DNA of 64,000 nt from Toxonevra muliebris (taxonomy: Eukaryota; Arthropoda; Insecta; Diptera; Pallopteridae): assembly GCA_963691655.1 (NCBI GenBank), contig OY829329.1, positions 63,544,852-63,608,851 on the forward strand, written 5' to 3'. Positions 46,038 to 57,359 of this stretch are shown piece after piece. The notes beneath the pieces were generated by a model, which was not told the DNA's origin, did not search any database, and saw only the letters and a list, made by a program, of their open reading frames with translations. Position 1 is the first letter of the stretch; the number at the start of each line of letters is the position of its first letter. A program made the position numbers and the translations under genes.

Positions 46038-46325
46038 GCAAATACACAAATTTGCATGAAAATTTACACATCTGGTGAGCAGAAAAATATACTGGGAAAA
46101 ATATTATATAGTAAATTATAAATTTAGAGAGTTAATGATCATGCAGCGAAAGTGGATACTCTACATAAGCCGATGTATACAAAAAATAAGCAAATTATGT
46201 ATTGAAATTTAAACATCTGGTATGCAAAACTAAACAATGGAATAAAAATTACATAGCAAAATTACCCAATACACAGTGGGTAATAATAAGAACCATGCAG
46301 AGAAAGTGGGCATTACATATAACTT
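46038..46325. repeat. Diverged tandem duplication, about 152 bp per unit
   Basis: Two units begin GCAAATACACAAATTTGCAT (46038) and GCAAATTATGTATTGAAATT (46190). Both carry ACATCTGGT, then ATGCAGMGAAAGTGG near the end. Words such as TTTACACAT and ATATAGTAAA also occur in the array at 50573-50930. Confidence 0.55.
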
Positions 46326-47630
46326 TCAGTGTCACAGCTGCAATCAGTTGAAGGAGTAGAAGGAAACACTCTACGGGTTCCTTCCTCTCAAGATGTCCTA
46401 CTCCGATCGAAGCCAAATTAGAAAAATTATTTCTCTTTTTTTAATTAAGTTGCTAATTGAATATGGGCAAATATCAGAAATTCTAAATTGGAACAAACAT
46501 CCCTCCAAATCGATAAAGTTTAGGTCAATAAAAATACGTATGTAGACTAAAATTGTGATAAAATTTCATATATGTTGTAGGTATGTATCTTAAAGAAAAA
46601 AACACCTGCAGATAAATTACAACAATAACAAAAATAAATCGACAACAAAAGGCATCAACATCGAACACAGAAATAAAATAAAAACGCGTAAGTTTCAAAT
46701 CCGCATAAGAATAAGCCTTAAAAGGATTTTATAACGTATATGAAAGAAGCGACAATGAGCGAGGCACTTAAAAATGATGCGGCACGGATAAAACAATTTC
46801 ATTTCAATGTCTTCTTTTTTTTACACTTTTAAGCTGAACTGAACTGAACAGAGCTGATTTTATATGTAGTTGTAGCTTCTTTTTATTCGACACCACATAT
46901 GCAGCATCACTGAAAGTGTTACCTACTTCAGTTTTATACCTTGTTACCAGCAAAAAAAAATTGAAAAAAAAAAATAAAAAATCAATGCGACAAACATCGC
47001 TCTGCACAGATGATATGTCATTAACACGTAAAAGTTGATGAAGGCAATTGCCAATTTGGCGAATGGACGGATGAGTTAAACTTTGTTGGCGGCTGGTGAC
47101 TGGCGGTGCTGCCTATTGATTTCCAATTATGGTTTCAGATAGTGCGAAAAAAAGAAAAAAAAAAACAAAAATATGGTACATTCCAACATATGAGAGTAAG
47201 TATGGATAATCCAAAACATTTTAATTGAGAGTACAATACTAAAATATTTTTTTATGGCTTAAATGGAGCCAGATCTGGATTTTTTTTGAGTGCATTGAGT
47301 TGTTATTTTTATTGGAAGTTAATGGTTCATTAACATAAATTTCTGTTAGAATCAGAAAGTTAAAGCAGTTTCGAACTTTTTGTCAGAAGAGCTTTAGAAC
47401 TTTCCTGTTTGGGAACTTAAGAACAAGATTAAAGCTCAAAGCTCTTTCAGGGTTTTGCCTAAGACTTAGTTAGGACACAATTGAAGTCTGATTAGGTTTG
47501 TGATTCGCCAGACTCATGCTCTCAATTTATATTGATTATTTTTAGATTAGTTCTGTGAAACAACAGATTTCTATCACCTGATTTTTCTATTTTTAAAGTC
47601 TCTGTGAGTGAATATAAAAGATGCTCATCT
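46326..47630. other. AT-rich DNA without recognised genes
   Basis: No supported gene or paired element ends. Confidence 0.5.
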
Positions 47631-47639
47631 ATGGCATTT

Positions 47640-48630
47640 CGATCCATGCAGTTCCGATTCATGTAGTTTTTGCCTATGGAATTTTAATCCATTGAGTTCC
47701 AATTCGTGTAGTTCTCATCCAAGAGTGTCTGATCTATGAGGCTCCAATCCAAGTAGTTCCCATCTATCTAGGATTTTTGTACATGGAGTTCCGATTCATG
47801 TAGCTCTCATCTATGGAATTCTTATCCATGGAGTTCCGATCCATGTAATTCTTATCTTATCAATTTTGATGCTCGGAGTTTAAACCTAGGGAATTCTGAT
47901 TTATGAAGTTCGAATCAATGTCATTCTCATCTTTGGAATTTTGATCCATGTAATTCAGATTTATGTAGGTCCCATTATATTCCATGAAGTTCAGATACAT
48001 GTAGTTCCCATCTAAAAAATTTTGGTAAATAGAGTTTAGTTAGACCAAGGAAATTCTGATTTATATAGTTCAGATCAAGGGAATTTCAATCCATGGAGTT
48101 CCGATTCATGTAGTTTTCATCAATGGAATTCTGATCTATGGAGCTCCAATCAATTCAGTTCTCATCTATGCCATTTTGGTTTATGGAATTCCGATTTCCA
48201 TAGTTCTCATCTATGAGTTTAAACCTCGGGAGTTCTTATCCATGAAATTCACTTTCATGTAGTTCTCATCTATGGAATTTTGGTTCATACAGTTCAGATT
48301 CATGTAGTTCAGATTCATTTAGTTCTAATCTAAAAAATGGTTGGTACATATAACTTAGACCAGGGAAATTCTGTTCTATTGAATTTAGATCAAAGCGATT
48401 CTGGTCCGTGAAGTTCCGATCCATGTACTTCTTATCTAGACAACTTTGGTCCACGGAGTTTAGACTTCCGATTCAACTAATAAATTCTTCAAATCTAAAG
48501 AATTTATGGAGTTTTTATCTAAAAGTGTTAAAGTTCCTGTCCATGATGTTTTCATCCATAGAATTCAAATCTATGAAATTCATATCTATTGAATTCTTAT
48601 TCACGGAGCTCTTGTCTATGGAATTTTAAG
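47640..48630. repeat. Degenerate minisatellite, period about 20 bp
   Basis: Units of the kind CATGGAGTTCCGATCCATGT and AGTTCTCATCTATGGAATTT follow each other for about 1 kb, with heavy divergence. The Tyr/Asn/Glu/Leu-rich frames here are products of the repeat. Confidence 0.85.
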
Positions 48631-48659
48631 CCCTGCTTGTAGATCTATGGAGCTATGGA

Positions 48660-48940
48660 GCACTGCGACTTCATCAGATCTATTACGCCCCTTGATGGAC
48701 TTTTAGTATTTCTATAAGTTCAGCCTCCAATAGAAATTTTAGTAGGGATCCTGCTTCTATGGTGTTGAAATTATCATCTGGTATTTGGTGGTCACCCAGA
48801 TTTCTTTTACGAATATTCATAAGTGCAGGGCACTGTGTTAAGATATGCTTCACAGATTCCCTACTTTCTCTGCAAAACCTACATGATGCATTAGATGTAA
48901 ATCCCTGTTTTTTTAGGTGATAGTTCAACCTAAAATGATC
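48660..48940 (-). pseudogene. LINE remnant: C-terminal Cys/His tail, minus strand
   Basis: From 48928 down, the frame reads MNYHLKKQGFTSNASCRFCR, then ESVKHILTQCPALMNIRKR and ends GA, stop at 48683. This is the Cys-Cys-His-Cys end of an RNase H LINE. It abuts the 20-bp minisatellite. Confidence 0.75.
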
Positions 48941-49260
48941 TGTTAGAATTCCTAGAATTCAATTCTATGAATTTGAGTCTAATAAGTGGAAAAAGCAAAG
49001 AAAAACTTGCGTTGTCAATTAAGGATCAGAAGAAGAAAAATCATTAAAATTTAATTAAGTTTGATCATATAAAACTACAAATTTCGATTTATTGATCGGG
49101 CGTCAAGGTATTAATGTCCTGCTCTGTTACCTTCAGTTTTGTTTAACAGTAAATTAACGGACAAAATTAGAAACTTATTTTAAAGAAAAATAAATAGGTA
49201 ATACCATGTACCGATAATTGAACTTAATTACAATATTTAAAATTAATACGAATTAATAGA
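48941..49260. other. AT-rich DNA, no gene seen
   Basis: Nothing supported. Confidence 0.5.
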
Positions 49261-49283
49261 AAAATACCCAAAAGTCAAAAATG

Positions 49284-49332
49284 AGATCAGACGATCGTTT
49301 CGGAACCCGCTACGGTTCGTCATCAGTGATTT
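49284..49332 (-). ncRNA. Type I hammerhead ribozyme motif, copy 2
   Basis: On the minus strand: stem I AAATCA with TGATCT (four outer-core pairs, then a mismatch), core CTGATGA (49320-49326), stem II GAACC with GGTTC around GTAGCG with a C-C mismatch next to the core, GAAA (49298-49301), short stem III ACG/CGT, triplet GTC (49290-49292). The C-C pair at the usual G-C position next to the core probably weakens it. About 110 bp including flanks match copy 3. Confidence 0.7.
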
Positions 49333-49339
49333 TTGTGAT

Positions 49340-50570
49340 AGTTCCCTCATTTCAACAATCTATATACATAAGTGAAAATATTGTAAAGTAAGTGAGAATT
49401 ACAAGGCAATTACTTGGGTTCAATAGTATTATTGAAAAGACCTATCACTACTGTTCTACATACTGATTCTATTTAGCTCGGGTTAATTCAGTAAAAAAAA
49501 AGGATAAATTAGAAAAGCAATTCACTTTTTAAAAGGAATTCAAGTCAAAATAAAAAATGCAATTAACTTAAAAACGTTTGACCGAATTTCTAACTGAAAT
49601 TTATAAACGATATCGGCTATAGAAAGATTCGATAACAGGTGGCAAAAAAAATGGGGAGGTTCCTAACTCAAGTATGAAGGCGTTGCACTTCGATTTAAAA
49701 AAGGTATACTTTTTTTTTATCCGTATAAACACAATTCATTAGAAAAACCACTTATTCATCTCACAGATTTACGGTAAATTTATGTTGTGCTGTCAATTTT
49801 TTACTTATGTATACCTGGCACTGCATTAACGCCAGGTTGAAAAGGAAATAAAATATTACTAGTAAAAAACAAGTACTTTAAGGATAATGGACAGTAATTC
49901 TTTGTGTATTTTAAAGAAGAACAAGCACGTGATATGAAGCACAATGGCCAAATGGTCAGCATATCCTAATGCCATTAACATTTATAGTTGTTGTTTTTTT
50001 GTTCCTGTTGTTTGTTATTCCTTTACTGTATAGTTTCTTTATCGCTAACCATATCTGTGTGTATTTCAGGTGTAGGTAGGTATGCTGTTGTAAGAAAAGT
50101 GTACCTGTTTTTGATTTTTAAAGTTGGTTTTCAATTTTATGTCTATGTCTACCAATAATGTAATGAAATGAACGAAAAAACTGAAAATCACTATACATTT
50201 TCCTTGTGTTGATGTCATAAATAATTGTACAATGTTAGTTTTTATCATCTTGTTGATGGAGATTCTGCAAAACAAAAACTCAGACATTAATTTTGCTGGC
50301 GCCAATATCACAGTTTGAGTTTTCCTTTTTTACTAGTAGAATAAGTTTTCTTTGTTAATCGTTGAAATCAATATTGAAATTTGATTTTTTTTTTTTTTTT
50401 TTTTTTTTTGAATATTGTTGTAGTATATTTTGAAAGTGTAAAGTAAATATTTTATAAGTGCAACAAAGAAATTGAGATTGTAAATTAAAAATCGTAGGAA
50501 TTTAAATAGACAAAATCAGATACTTTTAACAGGCATTCATATTCACCATATGTCTGCAGAAAAATAGTTT
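49340..50570. other. AT-rich DNA without recognised genes
   Basis: A 26-base poly-T lies at 50384-50409. No gene is supported. Confidence 0.5.
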
Positions 50571-50572
50571 AG

Positions 50573-50930
50573 TATAGTAATTTCACACAGTTTATGAAAG
50601 AAAAAAAAAATGTACACAAAATGGCATAGTGAAATTAATATGTACAAAATCAGGAAATTTACATATATCATGCGAGAAAAAATATTCAAAATGAGAAAAC
50701 ACTTAAACGACATAGTAAAATTGCCAAGTGCAAAACAAAAATGTCAAATAAGGAAATTTACACATATTATGAGCAAAAACAAAAATATACAAAATGAGAC
50801 AAGACTTGTCCGGCATAGTAAAATTACAATTTACCCATTTCATATAATAAAAAAATACATAAAAGGGGAGAAAACTTACACGGTATAGTGAAATTAGAAT
50901 GTGCAAAACAAAGTAAGGAAATTAACAGAG
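50573..50930. repeat. Irregular tandem array with CATAGTRAAATT anchors
   Basis: Anchors at about 50573, 50625, 50711, 50814 and 50884. Units share AGGAAATTTACACATAT, GAGCAAAAA and AAATGAGAMAA. The period is variable, 50-103 bp. It lies immediately left of the long-TIR element. Confidence 0.65.
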
Positions 50931-50970
50931 TAAGTAACTTCACATATTTTATTATGAAAATATTTGTACA

Positions 50971-52418
50971 TTAGGGTGACCCTATAGGTAATTTTTCAAA
51001 AGAAAAAATGTTGCTACTCCCTTGCGCTAATCTTGTTCCAATCAAGAAAAAACCGGGTTGTGCAAAACTTCAGTTCCATCGGACAACTTCTAGGCGACCC
51101 TCAAACGCAAAACATTGATCGTGTAACATCAGCCTAACAGTTGTTCTTGCAATATTTCTGTGTGAAAAACAGCATAACTGAAGTTAAAATGGGAAAATAT
51201 TTTATCGTATACTTTTGACTATAAATAATTAACTGATTAACTGAGAATTATATATCATTTTAAGAATGATCTTTAATTTGAAGATAAAGTCGTTTGAAAC
51301 AATAGCTGCGTTTTAGTCGCCACTTACTTCTAGTTATGTATAACTAACAGCGATAATTGTATGGGTAAAACAACAACAAAGCCGCAGAGATAGCACGTAT
51401 AATTATAGCACACCAGATTTCTTCTTCTTCCCCAAACTTATTAAGTCAAAAACGAAGTTCGATTTTCAATGAAATTTGAAATTCAAAATTTCAACGAAAT
51501 CCACTTTCGTGTATCCGCACTAAAAGAGAGAGAATTTAGTAGAAGTTGGGTATTTTTTTTGGTCTTCGGCAACGATTTATAAAACAAATTGTTTCTGAAC
51601 TTCATTTTTTGTGCAAATGTTATTGTATTTCTGAATGAGGTTCACATTTTTTTCTGCAACGTCATCGACAACAACTTTCTTCCCAAGTTTTTCAATTCCA
51701 TTTTTGTAACCTGGATCAGCTTTAAATGTTGAAAGTTCTTAGTTGAAGAAATCGGGGCTGATAGAAAACTTCGCGAAGAAAAATTTTGTACTAGGAGTTA
51801 AAAAAAAACATAAACTCGATGTTTTAAACAAAAAAAAATGATTTTTTTGTAACCTACTTCAAGTATAATTTAAGCTTTATTTACCTTAACTGCTGTTGGA
51901 ACATTTTCATCAAATAATGATTAGAGGCACAGTTTGGGGAGCTAAGTACTCAAGGTGGATGACAAATTTGTCCGCAGCACCTTTTTGATTTTTCGATCAA
52001 AATCCTGATAATTTAGCTATGTACGTATAAAAAAAAATTAATGATAAGGTGCTTTAATTCCATCTGATTGCAAAAACCAGGCTCGAACGTACACCCTGAT
52101 GAGATAACTGAAACTGATTTTGAGAAAGGTTTATGTTGAATGCATAAATAATTTTTAACTCTAACAATTTTGGCTAATCATTTCGGTGTTTTTTGTTCAT
52201 AGAAAGCTGTTGTTCAAGAAATCCGAAAACAAAAAATTTATTTATCTGAAAAAATTACTTTCCGGGCGAAAATGTACAACTTCATGGTCGATGTGGGTCG
52301 CCTCGCAATTATCCGATTGAGCTAAAATTTTGCACAGATTGTTTTTTTTATTGATTGAAACAAGATAGGGGTCTGGGAACTAAACTTTTTGAAAATTGAA
52401 ATATAAGAGCCACCCTAA
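50971..52418. mobile_element. Non-autonomous DNA transposon with long TIRs, 1.45 kb
   Basis: The left end TTAGGGTGACCCTATAGG and inverted right end TTAGGGTGGCTCTTATA begin inverted repeats of about 150 bp. Within them, ATCTTGTTCCAATCAA and ATCTTGTTTCAATCAA, and AGGCGACCC on both sides, match. Possible 6-bp flanks are TGTACA and TGTGCA. No transposase frame is inside. The superfamily is not identified. Confidence 0.75.
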
Positions 52419-52540
52419 TGTGCATACAAGTTTGGAATAATGTATTTTTGATTTGAATGTAATTGTAATTTTACCCATATGACCACGATATTGGTGTAAT
52501 TTTATTATAGAAAACACTCTCTATATCTTTCTACCATTGA

Positions 52541-52773
52541 ATATGACATTCGCATATAAGCATGAATTCGCATATAAGCATGAAAATCCTCATCATGCGG
52601 GTGCGTGTTCTCACGGCCTACAGTTTTATGCAGAAGCCGAAGGGCGAAGAGGTGCTAGTGTGAAGAGAAAATTGTTATTTTCTGTTTTAAATTTTTTTAG
52701 CGTGCCGAAACTTGAATCCGTGCACCTCTGCGTAGCAGTCCAACATACTAACCACTAAGCTACGGCGACCAGA
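52541..52773 (-). mobile_element. SINE-D, a third tRNA-derived SINE type
   Basis: On the minus strand a tRNA-like head starts near 52771: box A TAGCTTAGTGG (52752-52762) and a box-B-like GGATTCAAGTTTC (52707-52719). The body runs to about 52590. The end has two direct copies of TTCGCATATAAGCATGAA (as read on plus, 52550-52581), a likely LINE-recognised tail. It is unrelated to SINE-A. Confidence 0.6.
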
Positions 52774-54360
52774 TCTCCACCTTACACATTTGAAATTTTA
52801 TTTTGCATAAAAATTTCTATTTCATACTTATCTTAATAGCTTCTTCTTTTCCTAATACCATAATTACGATCAAACATAAACTCTACAGACATTGATTAGC
52901 ATTAAAAGGATGCTAAAAATTACCCCCAAAAAAAAAGAAAAAGGATTAAAAATAAAAAGGTTATCAAGTTCTAATTGCACTTCTTTCATATAACTAAGAT
53001 CGAGCCGAAGAAAGAGTCGTGTTTCCACCCTAAGGCCATAAACATACAGTAGACATAAATAAAAGCCACTGTCTTTTCGGACTATAGATGTGTACATCCG
53101 TCCGTCTGTTTGTCTGTCTGCCTGTTTGGTCAAAAAGCAAATCACAAAGCACATGCATTCATCTGAAAAGCGCAAAAACTTCAATTAAATAATTAAATAT
53201 GAAATATAAAATCAAAATGAGTGTAGATAGATATGCAAAAATTGTACGCCTGCGCAAATTAAGGGGTCAGGTTCATGGCAACGTGACAGCCTCAAGCTTA
53301 AAATCAATCAAACTCATGCATTCATGACAAGCAAACATGCATGCATCTGCAAGATACATTGGATACATTTAAAATTTATATTCAAAATGTAATTTCTCTC
53401 GAGAGAGAGACGCATAAATTTAAAAACAAATGATCGAATGTAAGTTAGTTCAAGTTTCGATCATTTGATCGATGATCGCCGAAATGAGAGAAGAAACAAC
53501 AGCAAAAAATAATAACAAACTAAAAATTAAAATTAGAAACACATTTGTTTTGCTTTTTCCATGTATGTATATACATGTGATAATTTTTGGTTAAAATTAT
53601 AATCAAAAATGTTATTTGTAGATCATATGCGAACAATTAAATGCACTACCTATTTTGACTGCAGATTTGAAGTCAAAATATCCGACTATCAATTTTCAAT
53701 CTAAGCCCCCGAAAGTATGTCAATTTTGAATTTTTCACATTACAATCCTGTACCTAACAGAGTTCAAACCCTTGTCCTCCCCTCCCTCCTCCCCTTTGTT
53801 CGCTCCTAACCCAATTGTCACTCCCAACGTATTGTGAAAGTTTCATTTTTAATGCTTCAAAGTTATGTGGTTTTTGATAAGAATATCGAGATCGAGAGAT
53901 TATGGAAGGGAACAGAAGTTTTCTTTTGTGGTTCCTATAAGGTATCTGAGCTCTTTAATCACAAACCCCAACTGTACTGAAATGAAAGCAAATAGCAAGT
54001 TCATTAGCACTTTCAGTCTCTAAGGATGCTGAATAAAATCATAATTATCTAAATGTCTGAATGTCAGGCTGTTCTTTACTCCTGCGGTATAGGGTCTGGA
54101 ATATTCTTAAGGTAAGATATGCCTGTCGTTAGAAACTACTAAACTACGACGCAAAGGTGATGGGTGTGACTGAATAAGTCACCACGCTTATTGCAAATCT
54201 GTATTAGGATGAGAACGCATTATCCTTTGGGTAACTGCTTTCCATTCCGGAGTAGGACCGCGGAAACTCTAACTGATAAAAGTGGAGCTGAGGAGCAATT
54301 TTCCATTTATGAATAACATTGTACAACAAAATGAGACTATAACATAGTATCTCTGTTTTG
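52774..54360. other. Unique AT-rich DNA
   Basis: No gene is supported. A GAGAGA run near 53399-53409 and short ATGTAT words are present. Confidence 0.5.
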
Positions 54361-54366
54361 GTGTCC

Positions 54367-54555
54367 AATTTTTCTGGGGTATTTTGGCCGCTAATCACGA
54401 ATTTGTAAAATTTCGGGTTAGGTCAGATTTCTTGTATATTCGTAAACCTTCGTTTTCAAAAAACTAATGTTTGCAAATATACACGAAACCTGACATGACC
54501 CGAAAAAACTTTTCACATATTCGTGATATCAGGGGATAAAAATACCCCCGAAAAC
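54367..54555. mobile_element. Foldback MITE, about 190 bp
   Basis: The two halves are imperfect reverse complements: TTTTTCTGGGGTATTTT, ATCACGAATTTGTAAAA and TTTCGGGTTAGGTCAG on the left mirror GTTTTCGGGGGTATTTTT, ATCACGAATATGTGAAAA and TTTCGGGTCATGTCAG on the right. The transcript would form a nearly full-length hairpin. Confidence 0.7.
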
Positions 54556-54766
54556 CCTGGCCACAACTAAGTATGATCTTGGAGAAAAAATTTACTAAGC
54601 GAAATTAATTGGAATGGATGAATCCTGGGCTGACAACTGTGGTACTTTGTTTCCTTAGTAGACGAAGTGAATTTAAAAACATTTTTGAAAGAAAGAAGGA
54701 CTAGTATGGTTAAAATTGTTATCTAGAAGATTAAAGCAGCAAACGTTTTTTCATTGCATGAACAAT

Positions 54767-55076
54767 TGACAGGCTGAGAGGAAAAACGAGCTAAAATTTA
54801 TATAAGAGCAAAAGTGAAATAATTTAGAGTCAGTGCAAGAATGGCATAAGTAATACGGTTTAGAGTGAAAATGAAACGCCATAAAAGTAAGACCAAAAAT
54901 GGTATAACAATTCTTTCAGAGCAAGAACAGCATCGTTTTTTATTCCGTTTTCGCTCTGAACATTTTTCGTTTCACTTTTGCTCTGAACATATTTCGTTTT
55001 GCTTTTGCTCTTAAGTAAAATTATTTCATTTTGTTCTGAACGTAGAAGTTATACCACATTTCCTCTCAGCCTCTCA
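54767..55076. mobile_element. MITE G, copy 1
   Basis: Ends TGACAGGCTGAGAGGAAA and inverted TGAGAGGCTGAGAGGAAA. Inside, GAGCAAAAGTGAAATAATTT near the left end is inverted near the right end, so the unit folds. TTTTGCTCTGAACAT repeats occur internally. No coding frame. Possible 8-bp hAT-like flanks ACAATTGA and TCAAATGA. Confidence 0.75.
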
Positions 55077-55117
55077 AATGAGGACGATTCGGTTTTATAT
55101 CACTTTCGAATGATAAA

Positions 55118-55405
55118 TGACAGGCTGAGAGGAAAAGCGGGCTAAAATCTATATAAGAGCAAAAGTGAAATAATTTAGTTTCAGTGCAAGAATGGCATAA
55201 GTAATACGGTTTAGAGTGAAAATGAAACGCCATAAAAGTAAGAACAAAAATGGTATAACAATTCTTTCAGAGTAAGAACAGCATAGTTTTTTAATCCGTT
55301 TCACTTTTGCTCTGAATATATTTCGTTTTGCTTTTGCTCTTAAGTAAAATTATTCCACTTTTTTCTGAACGTAGAAGTTATACCACTTTCCCTCTCAGCC
55401 TCTCA
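55118..55405. mobile_element. MITE G, copy 2
   Basis: About 90 percent similar to copy 1 by eye, in the same orientation, starting about 40 bp after it. It lacks one internal TTTTGCTCTGAAC-type subrepeat, which makes it about 22 bp shorter. Confidence 0.75.
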
Positions 55406-57350
55406 ATTATAGATAACCTTCATGAATGCTTTTCCTTTCAAAACGTTATTACTTAGTGTAGAGTGCTTACACTCCCATCAAATTAATGCCAAATGCGTAA
55501 ATGCGTTGGTGTATCACTAAAGCTATTGTTGTTGTCTGTTCTTCATGTTTTTCTTATTTTTAACTGATCTTCCTTGAAAATATTTGCACGCACACAAAAT
55601 TTTCAACACGCTACTGCCGTCATTTCAAATGAAAAATACAAAAACCTCAAGCAATTTCCCACGCTTCTTAAGGAACTACTAAATGCTTACTGCTTTGCTG
55701 TAGCTGCTTGAGAATTTTACCAATAAAACACCCTCAAGCTTTTCAACATTTTTCACTTGCCAATTTAATGCTTCCCAAAATATACATACAAAAAAAAAAG
55801 TATATTTCTTTCCCTTCTGTTTTTTGTCTTGCTTAATTTTATTGCAAGAATTTTATGCTTCTGTATTTCGCGCCCTCAAGTTGTAAATGTAGTAAGTTTT
55901 TTTTTTTTTTTTGCAGTTTCTTAAGCAATGCATTAAAATTGTATTAAAATTGCAGCAGTAGCATAAATTTTGTTAATATGAAAAACGAGATCGCCCAAAG
56001 CGCCCACGTTGCTGCTACTGCTGCTCCTGCTGCCAATTGATCACATTGATTGGAATTGGAAATAAATAACTAATGGAGTCAAGTTTGAGTGGTCTACTAT
56101 TTGATAACTTGGTGCTGCTTTGTATTCCGAGTCTCGTAATTTACAAAACAAAAATAAAAAGCAATCATGATAGTAAATGATTCTCAATTTGCTACTAATT
56201 TCATTCTGAGCGTGGGATCAGATTTTTTTTTTGGAATTTTTCTTAGCATGTGGTTATCATTTCTAGGTCTAGGTACCTTAGAAAATTATTATTAAAATTT
56301 TTAAATTTTACTAATTGCTAATTATTTATAACAATTTAATAAACCAAAATCAAAATGTTGCCGCAGTTTTCTTTCTAATCATTTATCTACTATCAACATA
56401 AGTTGCAACTTGCAATCAAAAATTGCTTCTCTTTCATTTAGAAAGTATTTAAGTGTCTTTAGTATTGCATCATGCATGTCACTTGACATGCTTCATGACT
56501 TTTTGAGGTTATACTGCTTTGCATATGTGGAATTTATTACTACTGCATGCTTGCATACATATCTCATGATCTATAAAAGATCTAAAGTTGACACACACTG
56601 AGTATTTTAGAGTTTAGATTTTCTCTGTTTGTTGATCTTTGTTCTTCTGCATGAACATGCTGCGGTTGAAGTTTATTCAAGCATTTAATAGATCATGCAA
56701 AGTGATTTTGTGGTATTTTTAGAATTTTTTTTTTTCATTTTTGTTTCTTGTAGGATTTTATCGATCATTTGGTATTATGAATTGATTTATGTATATGGAT
56801 TTTCTAGGCTTTTGTAAAGTTCATAGCTCTCAAGATCAAGTGTAGCTAAATATTTCCATGTTTTTTAGTTGTTCATGAAATTTATTTAGAATTTTATACT
56901 GTGAAAAACAAAAAGTTGTTCAATTTAGAGTTTGAAGATATTCAGAAAAATTCACTATGATTTAGATGCCCTGAAAAAATTTCAAGCAATCAGGAAATTA
57001 ATAAGCTAAAAAATAGTAAATATTGTACTTGATTCAGGAATTCGAGCTGGACCGAAAAATATCAAAAAGAAGGTTGAGAGATCCATGAAATAATAATAAT
57101 CTTATGAAAAATTTTTACCCCAAGATACTTTGAGAACATGCAATTTTTCGAATTTTTGGCCTCTTAAATAATTGAAAACAGTTTTAATATATCAATACAG
57201 CCTCTGTGAACACCACTACAACTAATAACATCCCGTTCAGTACCAACTCGGCTAAGGACGCCCAACGAAGAGTCAGAAGAAATCGCAGAGAAAAACCTGT
57301 AGGTACACAAAGACCCTCTCTAAATTGCCGATAGCAAACTTTTGTTCTGT
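55406..57350. other. Unique AT-rich DNA
   Basis: No gene or paired element ends supported. Confidence 0.5.
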
Positions 57351-57359
57351 TAAAAAAAA

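Noticed and set aside
50610..50888. 92-codon frame rich in Lys and Ile
   Set aside because: It follows the irregular tandem array; the peptide repeats with it.
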